Shown in pieces: positions 34,793 to 43,300 of a DNA stretch of 55,979 bases. The stretch lies in assembly GCA_949287365.1 (NCBI GenBank), contig CASEGC010000090.1, positions 1 to 55,979 of the forward strand, read 5' to 3'. The position numbers were made by a program, and so were the translations under genes. Numbering within the stretch: the first letter of the stretch is position 1; each line of letters opens with the position of its first letter. The notes under the pieces are model-generated. The model was given only the letters and a program-made list of their open reading frames with translations. It ran no database searches and was not told the DNA's origin. The DNA is from an uncultured Parabacteroides sp. Its GTDB lineage: Bacteria > Bacteroidota > Bacteroidia > Bacteroidales > Tannerellaceae.

Positions 34793-37181
34793 CCGCCAAG
34801 ACCAAAATGACCGATAAATACAGATAAATAAATATTCCGTTCACATTATCGTTCCGCCCATACGAATGCATCCCGCTCAAGAAATAATTCACTCCGAAGA
34901 ACGTCATCAATACCGAATAAAAAGCCAATACGGACGAGAGGTTGAGCGACCAAGAATTGTTACATTTGGATATCAGGCGCAAGTGAGTGACAATAACATA
35001 GACCATCACCGTAATCAAGGCCCAAGTCTCTTTCGGGTCCCAACCCCAATACCGTCCCCAAGACTCATTCGCCCAAATAGCGCCTAAGAATGTCCCGATT
35101 GTCATCAACGCCAATCCAATCCAAAGCGACATCTCGTTTATGAGGCTCAATTCCTTTATTCGGTCCCTCAACATATCCCGGTTTCCCGTTCCACTCACGC
35201 TCATCAACGTCAGGTTGGTTAAACCTATCAAACAACTGATTCCGAAAAAGCCATAAGCCCCGACTATAACCGCCACATGAAACATCAGCCACGGGGATTT
35301 CAGGACCGGGACCAAGGGATTGATTTGCGGATCCATCCAACTCAATCCAGACACAAACAGGATGATTCCACCGAACAGGGTAGCCAAGGCGAACGTGAGC
35401 TTGCTCTTCCGTGCGAATAATAATCCGGCGGACACCGTCGCCCAAGCCACGTAGACCATCGTTTCGTACGAGTTGCTCCAAGGAGCGTATCCAGCTATAT
35501 ACCAACGTATTCCCATACCATATATATGGAATAGGAAAACCAATAGAATAACCCAGCTTAACGCCTTCATCGCATAAGTTATCCATCTTTCTTTATGGAA
35601 CAAAGAGATAAAAGCGAATACCAGCAATAGACCTCCCGCTATAAGATAGCCTTTTTTGCATTGATGAAAAATATCCATACGGTTATACCGGATTTCCGCC
35701 CGCATCTTCTCTGGACTGATATTCAAATCTTTGCCTTTCGCTTGTTGATAGGTGGAAATCATGCCAAGCACCTTATCCGCCTCGCTCCAATCTCCATTTT
35801 TCAATCCATTTTGCACTTCCGACAAGTACCAACCCATAATACGCGAGACGAACATGGAATCTTTTCCGGAGAAAACGGATAAATCGTCCCCTGCCGCATA
35901 CCATTTATGGTTCGGGTCTCCTTCCTTCGGAAACAGGTTTAGCATCTGATAATTAATCAACTGGTGAAGGATGTTCACCTGTTCGTCCAGTTTGATTAAA
36001 TCTTTGTCAAAACGCCCGCGTTCCACTGGCGGTTTGTTATACGCTTCCTCCAACTTTCCCTGCAGTTTGTAATGTCCCTCGCGGTCGAAAAATTCGGTGT
36101 ACGCGCACTCCTTTCCCGAAAGCCCGTAGTAAGAAATCAACTCTTTGTTGGACAGAGTGATGATGGGGACATGAGTCCACATGCCCGGCATCGCCAATAA
36201 ACTCAACAGGAACTGGTCGGAATTCAATGAATCATATCGGTCCGATTTGTGTAATTTCCTCAACACCTCGGAGGAAAAGGTATTGACAGGAACCATTCGT
36301 CCGTTTATCGATTGGACGGGCAAAGCGCCGAATTTCGCGGCATGTTCCGGATTTATCGTATATTTCAGCACGACCTCTTTCATGTCCGGCTTATCCGAGG
36401 CATGAGCTCCCATAGCGGAGAAAAAGAAAATGACCGCCAAGAACGACATACGAGCCGGATTCCTCAATTCCCTTAATTGGCGATTCAATCTCATAAAACG
36501 GGAATTTTTATCCATCAGGAAAAGGAAAAAGCCCACCGCTAAAATAAGATAACCGGTATAGGTGATATTTCTTCCGGCCACGTCTTTATTTACGGACAAT
36601 ACCGTCCCATGCTCATCCCGGTCGTATGAGGCTTGGAAAAAGCGATAACCTTTCACGTCCAATACATTATTCATATATACTCGGGCATGACGAGTCTCGC
36701 CATCCACATGTACTAACAATTCGCTTTCATAAGAGGAGGGACTGGCAGAACCGGGATAACGGGCCAATGTAAATTTAACGAGTTCCACGCTGAAAGGAAG
36801 CGTATGATAAGTTGTTTGTTCCGATGTACGGATTAATATCTTGTCGCTCGACTCACCCTCTCGCAAATGAAGAATTCCTTCCTCTCCGAAAATGTGGGAG
36901 ACGAGCGCTCCTGAAAGGATTATGATAAAAGCGATATGGGTCAACAAGAATCCCCATTTGTGTCGTTTCAGTAATTGGCGTTTGATAACGATCGCCACGA
37001 AATTGGCGACCATCAGGAATTGTAAGAAGAAAAAAAGTGGGGAATAATAAATCATCGCTTTAGCCGCGGCGGTGCCATGATACTTCTCTATGAAAGTAGC
37101 GGCCACCAAGCCAAAGACATAAATTAACGTGAGGACAATTGTCGTCACGGAAGAGGAAATGAGTTTTTCTATTATTTTCAT
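34725..37181 (-). CDS. Fused cytochrome c assembly protein CcsBA (ResB-CcsA type)
   Basis: 818-aa system II cytochrome c synthetase that exports heme and ligates it to CXXCH sites. N-terminal ResB/CcsB part with transmembrane helices (to about 100) and another near 200-260; a long periplasmic domain; then the multi-pass CcsA part with the heme-handling WWD-type motif WGRYWGWDPKETWALI. Fusion of both halves is usual in Bacteroidetes, where it often sits with nrfHA; here no nitrite reductase is present and the neighbours are two di-heme proteins, probable clients. The last ~15 residues (RKKKKFLSEENEFSSE) are encoded by a 22-bp repeat array. Confidence 0.92.
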   Translation of the reverse strand: MKIIEKLISSSVTTIVLTLIYVFGLVAATFIEKYHGTAAAKAMIYYSPLFFFLQFLMVANFVAIVIKRQLLKRHKWGFLLTHIAFIIILSGALVSHIFGEEGILHLREGESSDKILIRTSEQTTYHTLPFSVELVKFTLARYPGSASPSSYESELLVHVDGETRHARVYMNNVLDVKGYRFFQASYDRDEHGTVLSVNKDVAGRNITYTGYLILAVGFFLFLMDKNSRFMRLNRQLRELRNPARMSFLAVIFFFSAMGAHASDKPDMKEVVLKYTINPEHAAKFGALPVQSINGRMVPVNTFSSEVLRKLHKSDRYDSLNSDQFLLSLLAMPGMWTHVPIITLSNKELISYYGLSGKECAYTEFFDREGHYKLQGKLEEAYNKPPVERGRFDKDLIKLDEQVNILHQLINYQMLNLFPKEGDPNHKWYAAGDDLSVFSGKDSMFVSRIMGWYLSEVQNGLKNGDWSEADKVLGMISTYQQAKGKDLNISPEKMRAEIRYNRMDIFHQCKKGYLIAGGLLLVFAFISLFHKERWITYAMKALSWVILLVFLFHIYGMGIRWYIAGYAPWSNSYETMVYVAWATVSAGLLFARKSKLTFALATLFGGIILFVSGLSWMDPQINPLVPVLKSPWLMFHVAVIVGAYGFFGISCLIGLTNLTLMSVSGTGNRDMLRDRIKELSLINEMSLWIGLALMTIGTFLGAIWANESWGRYWGWDPKETWALITVMVYVIVTHLRLISKCNNSWSLNLSSVLAFYSVLMTFFGVNYFLSGMHSYGRNDNVNGIFIYLYLSVILVLAVGFISFRKKKKFLSEENEFSSE

Positions 37182-37312
37182 CAGTTCATCTCATTGATTT
37201 AATAACACGGACGCGACAAATTTATAAGGATTTATCATCTTCCCCAAAAATGACGCCTATTTTGCCGCATCCGCATTATCATTTTATGGATAAACGATAG
37301 ACGGAACTATCA

Positions 37313-40300
37313 TCAATCCTCTATAATCACCCTAAATCCTACGTTGAACACACGTTGATACGGATAATACGCCTTCCGTGTGTAGGCCGTAGAATATTTG
37401 GGCCGCTCGATATAAGAGCCTCCACGGGCGACTTTATATTTGGATACCTCTTTCGATTCCTCCTTATATGGATAAGGCAGATAATCCGAACGAGTCCACT
37501 CCGCCACATTTCCATGCATACAATACAATCCGAACGGGTTGGCATCGTAATGCTTACCACCTATTTGGACCAGATTCCCGTCATTAACGTTCTCTTCCTT
37601 AGGCAAGAACGTATAATATTTATACCAGAAAGAGGTCTTAGGCATAGGTTTCGGGTCAATACCACTCACGGCGAAATCATTGGTTGTCACGTCAGCCAAA
37701 TTGTCTTTCGTGCCAAAGTCCGCGTTCATGTCTCCATACCAGAAATCCTGATCGCTTCCGGCGCGGCAAGCCCATTCCCATTGTGCCTCAGTAGGAAGCG
37801 TGATATGTAAGCCCGTCTTCTCGCTTAATTTCTCGCAATATTCCATCGCGTCATTATAGCTGACCCGGATTACGGGTTGCTCCGGCTCATTCGCCGGATA
37901 ACCTTGTACCACATGGTCTTTCCATTGCTGGTCTACGAAACGGCTATCATGTTCAGGGAAAATCACGTTATATTGTTCATTCGTAACCTCCAGCTCGCCC
38001 ATCCAGAACGATTTGTCAATCTTGACCTTAGCCGTCGGATAGGTGTCCGATTGCCCTTGATAGCTTCCCATCACGAACTCTCCCGCTGGGATACGGACGA
38101 ACGCCATCTGGATGCCGGGAGCCAACTCGATTACCTTGCGGGTCTCTTTCTCGTTCGCCAGCATTTCCTTAATCTCGTCCGGACCGAAAGGCCAACCTTT
38201 CGCTTTCAGTTTTTTCTCTTTGACGGGAGCCAATTTCTCCGGCATCTCCGGCTTAATCTCGCCTTTGCTCTCCAGATAAGCGGCGTAATCAGCTATTTCT
38301 TTCTTCCAATCCACGCCGGCTCCATTCGCATATTTGTCCATCAATTCCTTACGACGCTCGATTTGGTCGAAGCCTTGATACGGAATGATATCCTTCGATA
38401 AGACATTTGCATTAAAGTAACCCTTATCCGGAGCGTTATAATCAATCCAATTATAAAGTGTCTTCCATTCCTTGTCCGTGAGTTTCACGTTGAAATGACC
38501 TTTTTTCAACAGGCGGACCAATTCGCTCGTATTTGGATGATATTCATAAGGTTGAAGAACGACCATATCGCCCTCTCCCCCTTGACGATGCACATAAGGA
38601 TGCAAATTCAAGTAGGACGTTCCATAGCCTAACTGATCCTTTTTACCACCACGTAAATCGAACGCTTTTCCCTCTCCGTTATGACAAGCGATACAAGCGC
38701 GGTCCAAAATCGGCTGAATTTCCAAATCGAACGTGAACGAACGTGTTCCACCTTCCGGAGGAGTCAGGGAATGAGGCGCCGTTTGAGAAGCGATCACCCG
38801 TTTAGGGATAGGTATCTGATTTTGGTCCTCATGACATCCGATACACGAGACAATCTCTCCGGGCTGACCGGTCAACCAACTACGCATCCATTGGATAGCT
38901 ACACCTTCCTCATCCAAAGGCTGGATGGAGATAGGCGTATTGGCGGGAATCTTGAAGATGGCTGAACCGTCCTCTTCCACCGGAACCGTTCCCAATAAAC
39001 GTTTGATATCCCAGCCGGATTGGATTCCATGCCAATTGTGATCGGACCGGGTCTTTACATAGGCATACTCATAGGCATGTAAACGAAGCGCCTTCACCGT
39101 TCCGCGCGGAATTCCTTTCAAGCCTTCACCCTCGTAAATATCTTGAATGAACACCGTAGCCTCTTTCTCGTTCAATTTTACGCGATCCGGTATAGCCGGT
39201 GGTGTTTTTGTCTTTCTCACGAGAACAGGACTGATATAACCTTCACCTTCCACCTTGCGCAGGCAAGTGACATTATCGAAAACGTCCACCAAATAAATAC
39301 CCCACAAGTCTTGCGGATCCAGTTTCGCGGCGACCAAGAAATATTTGTCATTCAACGGAGTCGGTTTGATAAATTGAGGCCATACGCCATTCACCAGCTC
39401 ATCCTTGATCAACTCCTTGATTTCTCGGTTACGATAAGGTATTTCCTGTATCATACCCGCCGCTCCTTTACGAGCTTTTGAAGGGTCGAACAGAATCAGG
39501 CGTCCTGAACGGGCTATACCATGATGGCCGGAAATGATACCGACAAAAGCGGAACCATGGCCCGGTAAAGGCTGAACGTCGAACGTACTGTTCGGAAACA
39601 TCGAACCACTACCGTACAACGCTTTTTGTTCCGTACCATCGGGATTCATGTGCATTACGATACGGGAATAATAATGAGTCAAATCCGTATATTCCCAACG
39701 AGTGTACATCACACGTCCGTTGTTCATGATCACGGGATTCCAGTTCGCGTCTTGGTCGAATGTCAACCGACGCAAATTTTGGGTTTCCGGCGTATAGAGC
39801 ACCATATTACCTACCGGATCATCTCCATTGACACAAGGCACGCCTTGATAACCGATATTCGCGTTAGCGATGATACGGCCATCCGGCAAATAGGTTCCAT
39901 CGTAGAACTCCAAGTCCGGCTCCTCGTTATGAATCAATTGTTTGAAACCGGTCCCATCCAATTTCACCTCAAATACGTTCCATCGTTTATCCGGCATCGT
40001 TTGCGTGAACATGGCGCGATCGCCATCCCAATGCAACCTTAAATCAGCGATAGAAGAACCGTTATTCGGTTTGTACACCGTACGGACCTGAACTTTTCCA
40101 CGCAAATTACTCAACTCCACGAGATCCGCCTCGAACCCGTCTCTCCGAGCCGATTCCTGATTACTCCAGTTATTCGATTGCGTACCCAATTCCGGAGCCA
40201 TCGCCTTATGCGCGTTCACTCCTAATTTGAAGCGCGAAGCCAATATCTTGTCCGCGTCCAAGAAAGGATTCGCCAACAAGATAGCGCGTTTATTGGCGAC

Positions 40301-41314
40301 CGCTTTCTCGGCGTTCTCCAAAGCCGCTTCATTTCCACTATAGATATCATCGAAACCTTGTTTTACCTGGCTCTCCAGTTCTTCCAAAATCGGTTGATAT
40401 TTAGAAGCGTCGAAGCCTTTCATCTTCTTCATGTCATCGAAAGCTAAACGAATCGCCTCCATGTTCAACCAACTCAAATCGCTCTGTAAATCGCAGATAC
40501 GTTGAACCTTCTCATACAGTCTTAAATACTCGCGAATCTGGGTATCGACATCTGTCTCTCCCTCAATTTTCTTGAGAGCGTCCTTGACGAAAGTATCGTC
40601 TTTCAACCGAGTCGCCATATTCAAGAGCATATCACGTTCCGCCGAGGCATCGGTAGTGGTCAACCAACTCTCCAATCCATCAATATGGGCGTTCAATGCG
40701 CCCAATTCCTCCGGATAAGCGGCCAATAACTCCAACGCTTCCTCTTTCGGGTAAACATTCATGATACGGAAAAATACGCTTCCTACGGTTGACTGGTCGG
40801 CCAAACCCACCTCCGCCTCAAAACGTACATATTCCTTATTGATGTCATACACCATCACTCCGTTGGCATGACACAATACGCTATGATCATATTTCTTACC
40901 CGCTATCAATAACGGATTACCATATAAATCCTCATTCTTCCGAATACTGTTCGAGCCTGATGCCCAGTACTCAGGGTCCAATTCATCCAGCCATACCGAG
41001 CTTCCGTCCGCCTTGATTAATCTCGCGTTCGCCCAAGTGCCCCAATCCCAGTCCGTACCATCCGGACCGGCGGAAGTGACCAGCACGAGCTTCTCCTGCC
41101 CAGTAATATCCGCGGACATCGGAGCCGCTTTCTGCTTCGCCTTGATCCATGCGGACATCACCGGCATATTCGCTTTCGTTAACGAGGAACGAAGCTCCGA
41201 TTTCTGTTTTACCAACGCATCAATCCAATCATCCGCTTTCTTCTCCTCGGGACTCGCCGAGATTCCGAGAGAAACGGACAACATGAGCGACACCAATAGA
41301 TAGCATTTTTTCAT
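37313..41314 (-). CDS. NPCBM / propeller / di-heme c / SUMF1 multidomain protein
   Basis: 1333-aa exported protein of unusual architecture. Signal peptide 1-20; NPCBM-like carbohydrate-binding domain about 75-187 (VLVTSAGPDGTDW...SVFFRIMNV); helical region about 190-400; TolB/hydrazine-synthase-alpha-like propeller about 400-780 (DQDANWNPVIMNNGRVMYTRW); two c-type heme sites, CIGCH at about 824 and CIACH at about 874; C-terminal SUMF1/formylglycine-enzyme-like domain from about 1069 (IPAGEFVMGSY, ITLPTEAQWEWACRAG, GNVAEWTRSDY, GGSYIERP, VGFRV). Similar HzsA-like/SUMF1 proteins exist in Planctomycetes-Bacteroidetes but have no known reaction. Directly upstream of ccsBA. Confidence 0.85.
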   Translation of the reverse strand: MKKCYLLVSLMLSVSLGISASPEEKKADDWIDALVKQKSELRSSLTKANMPVMSAWIKAKQKAAPMSADITGQEKLVLVTSAGPDGTDWDWGTWANARLIKADGSSVWLDELDPEYWASGSNSIRKNEDLYGNPLLIAGKKYDHSVLCHANGVMVYDINKEYVRFEAEVGLADQSTVGSVFFRIMNVYPKEEALELLAAYPEELGALNAHIDGLESWLTTTDASAERDMLLNMATRLKDDTFVKDALKKIEGETDVDTQIREYLRLYEKVQRICDLQSDLSWLNMEAIRLAFDDMKKMKGFDASKYQPILEELESQVKQGFDDIYSGNEAALENAEKAVANKRAILLANPFLDADKILASRFKLGVNAHKAMAPELGTQSNNWSNQESARRDGFEADLVELSNLRGKVQVRTVYKPNNGSSIADLRLHWDGDRAMFTQTMPDKRWNVFEVKLDGTGFKQLIHNEEPDLEFYDGTYLPDGRIIANANIGYQGVPCVNGDDPVGNMVLYTPETQNLRRLTFDQDANWNPVIMNNGRVMYTRWEYTDLTHYYSRIVMHMNPDGTEQKALYGSGSMFPNSTFDVQPLPGHGSAFVGIISGHHGIARSGRLILFDPSKARKGAAGMIQEIPYRNREIKELIKDELVNGVWPQFIKPTPLNDKYFLVAAKLDPQDLWGIYLVDVFDNVTCLRKVEGEGYISPVLVRKTKTPPAIPDRVKLNEKEATVFIQDIYEGEGLKGIPRGTVKALRLHAYEYAYVKTRSDHNWHGIQSGWDIKRLLGTVPVEEDGSAIFKIPANTPISIQPLDEEGVAIQWMRSWLTGQPGEIVSCIGCHEDQNQIPIPKRVIASQTAPHSLTPPEGGTRSFTFDLEIQPILDRACIACHNGEGKAFDLRGGKKDQLGYGTSYLNLHPYVHRQGGEGDMVVLQPYEYHPNTSELVRLLKKGHFNVKLTDKEWKTLYNWIDYNAPDKGYFNANVLSKDIIPYQGFDQIERRKELMDKYANGAGVDWKKEIADYAAYLESKGEIKPEMPEKLAPVKEKKLKAKGWPFGPDEIKEMLANEKETRKVIELAPGIQMAFVRIPAGEFVMGSYQGQSDTYPTAKVKIDKSFWMGELEVTNEQYNVIFPEHDSRFVDQQWKDHVVQGYPANEPEQPVIRVSYNDAMEYCEKLSEKTGLHITLPTEAQWEWACRAGSDQDFWYGDMNADFGTKDNLADVTTNDFAVSGIDPKPMPKTSFWYKYYTFLPKEENVNDGNLVQIGGKHYDANPFGLYCMHGNVAEWTRSDYLPYPYKEESKEVSKYKVARGGSYIERPKYSTAYTRKAYYPYQRVFNVGFRVIIED

Positions 41315-41354
41315 GATTAAACGAATTAATTGATCACGTTTGAAAATAAATAAA

Positions 41355-41393
41355 TCTTATCCGCGATAAAACGAAGACTTATCGCGGATAAGA
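41355..41393 (-). terminator. Strong hairpin between the cupin gene and the 1333-aa gene
   Basis: 15-bp perfect stem TCTTATCCGCGATAA / TTATCGCGGATAAGA with a 9-nt loop, then TTTATTTATTTTTC on the minus strand. It probably ends or attenuates the iclR-to-cupin transcript and so splits the cluster into two transcription units. Confidence 0.8.
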
Positions 41394-41403
41394 CTATGTT
41401 TTG

Positions 41404-42159
41404 TTATAAAGCGGCCTTTGAGTTCGTAAAGCGCAAGCCCGCGTTGTCATGATAGCATGCCCACTCATCGACGATGGCGCCTTCCGGACCCGCCATCATG
41501 AAATGGAATGACTCTAATTTCTTCAGGCGAAGGACGTCACCTACTTTCTGGACTACGAAGTTCTTACTTTTGATAGGTCCATGCGTGGCGGGAATTTCGG
41601 GAGCGTCAGGGGTCTCATCTCCTATCTCCGAGAAATTATACACCCAACCTTTCTCTACCATCCAAGACTCGTGCTTAGCGGGATAATCCGTCTTCACATG
41701 CGCGTGCTCCGGTATCATTTGGCCCGGAAGCAAGTAGATAGCGTGGGCGAAATATCCATATTCAGGGTCGTTAATCCAGAAAATGCCGCCCATACCGACA
41801 TTCTCGAAATCGCCCAAGCCGAAATCGGTTACCCACATATCCTTAGCCATCAGTTCCGTGAAAGGAACACCATAGAACTTGAACATGTCTTTCATCGCTT
41901 CCATAGCGACATCCTGCTGGAATTTGCCGTCTTTATAAAAGTCGGCGTTCGTGTACTTTTTTGAATAAGCCATTTTATTATTTTTTTGATTAGTATTACA
42001 TGCGTTCGTACAACCTTCAACGCAAGTCCCTTCCGGGCAATTGCCTTTTCCATTAGCGGCACAACAAGTGGCGTCCGAGGACGTTTTTCCCGTACATGCG
42101 ACCATCGAGGCCAAAACCAATCCCATAGTCGCCAATCTCAAGTTAAAACCTTTTCTCAT
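41404..42159 (-). CDS. Cupin-domain lipoprotein with Cys-rich linker
   Basis: 251-aa lipoprotein, lipidated Cys at 22 (MVACTGKT). A Cys-rich linker follows (CCAANGKGNCPEGTCVEGC and CNTN, seven cysteines within about 25 residues), then a cupin. Likely metal ligands are in IPEHAHVKTDYPAKHESWMVEKGW and the final SFHFMMAGPEGAIVDEWACYHDNAG. The ligand layout resembles D-lyxose/mannose isomerase-type cupins, but I cannot assign a reaction. Being lipid-anchored, it acts in the periplasm or at the surface. 35-bp gap from the Rid-like gene; strong terminator after it. Confidence 0.75.
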   Translation of the reverse strand: MRKGFNLRLATMGLVLASMVACTGKTSSDATCCAANGKGNCPEGTCVEGCTNACNTNQKNNKMAYSKKYTNADFYKDGKFQQDVAMEAMKDMFKFYGVPFTELMAKDMWVTDFGLGDFENVGMGGIFWINDPEYGYFAHAIYLLPGQMIPEHAHVKTDYPAKHESWMVEKGWVYNFSEIGDETPDAPEIPATHGPIKSKNFVVQKVGDVLRLKKLESFHFMMAGPEGAIVDEWACYHDNAGLRFTNSKAAL

Positions 42160-42194
42160 CTTTTTTCCCGTATATTTGTGTTAGTATTTAATGC

Positions 42195-43289
42195 TTAACG
42201 TATAGCGATACCCTCTATCTCTATCAATAACTCTTCCCGACAAACATCCGCCCACATATAAGAGATGGGGATATCCAAACCGTATGTCTCCATCAAACGT
42301 ACCGCCTCCTCGTAATCCGATTTATTTTTCAAATAAACACGTAGCATTTCCAATCGCGCGTCCCCTATCAATTCCCTGATGTTTTCCATCGTAATGCGCG
42401 ATTGCCGTTCCAAACCTACACCTGCGAGGCTCTCCTCCCCTCGGATAGCGGCGGTTCCTGAGATATAAACCAATTTACGTTCTTGAAACGTCATGCTTTT
42501 CGCCCGCTCGAATTTAGGCGTGCTCTTTTTCCGTTTGGAAACTTCCAACACCCGTTCCGAATAAGCGTGCGCCGCGATTTGCAACTTATTGTCTATCGGA
42601 GTGGAGAAAGCCTCCGGCGAAGAGAACACCGCCGCGTCCACGTCTATCAATATTCCTCCTAAATTAGCGCCGATGCCTGTAGCCGCCGGATAGCCGTTCG
42701 GCCAATCCGCCTTACCATAAAACTCAGATCGCACGTTATTGAACGCCTGATAATGCTGGTCTGTCCCGTCAAAGGCCGTTATATTTTCTATATAATTCCA
42801 TTGGCGGATTATGCTATGCCAAGGGAAACCTTCTCGTTCCAAGACCGCCTCCAATGAGCGGAAAGCCTCTTCCGCTTGCCGCTCCGTTCCGGAATGAAGC
42901 ACGTTTCCTTGAAAACCTCCGGCGAACAGGAAACGTCCTGATTTATTCTCCAAGAGCACGTAAGGCATCTCCCCGTTATGGCGGAACGTTATCCGGTCAT
43001 CCTCATCTGGCGCGAAGCTATGGATTTCCACCAATAAAGGGGTATCTAACGGAGGTTGGGAAACATAGCTTAAAACCGGTTCATTCTCCCTAAAGAAAGA
43101 ACCTACCTTTTCCCGCAACAAACCGCGTCGAACCATATATTGCTCATTAGAAGCGGGAGTACCGAAAAACACCAGCCGTAAGATCACCTCGTTCCGGGGT
43201 AACCGATTCAATAGGTCATCCACCATCGCGCCAAACTCGTTCGGCTTAGCTTTCAATATAGAATAATGTATCTTCTCGCAATAATTCAT
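42195..43289 (-). CDS. Rid/chorismatase-fold protein, two-domain
   Basis: 364-aa cytosolic-looking protein with two halves of Rid/YjgF-like fold. The N-terminal half has VILRLVFFGTPASNEQY and YVSQPPLDTPLLVEIHSF; the C-terminal half has RKLVYISGTAAIRGEES, RITMENIRELIGDARLEML, VYLKNKSDYEEAV and ELLIEIEGIA, matching RidA strand order. The RidA catalytic arginine (usually P-A-R-S before the last helix) is absent: here IPISYMW. Two-domain Rid proteins include the FkbO/Hyg5 chorismatases, but no chorismate-site claim is made. 11 bp after the cytochrome gene, same operon. Confidence 0.7.
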   Translation of the reverse strand: MNYCEKIHYSILKAKPNEFGAMVDDLLNRLPRNEVILRLVFFGTPASNEQYMVRRGLLREKVGSFFRENEPVLSYVSQPPLDTPLLVEIHSFAPDEDDRITFRHNGEMPYVLLENKSGRFLFAGGFQGNVLHSGTERQAEEAFRSLEAVLEREGFPWHSIIRQWNYIENITAFDGTDQHYQAFNNVRSEFYGKADWPNGYPAATGIGANLGGILIDVDAAVFSSPEAFSTPIDNKLQIAAHAYSERVLEVSKRKKSTPKFERAKSMTFQERKLVYISGTAAIRGEESLAGVGLERQSRITMENIRELIGDARLEMLRVYLKNKSDYEEAVRLMETYGLDIPISYMWADVCREELLIEIEGIAIR

Positions 43290-43300
43290 ATATTCTTTGT

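Noticed and set aside
37313-41314. Hydrazine synthase or sulfatase-activating enzyme
   Set aside because: The propeller resembles hydrazine synthase alpha only in fold, there are no partner subunits and the lineage is not anammox; no sulfatase lies nearby, so SUMF1 function as a sulfatase activator is unsupported.
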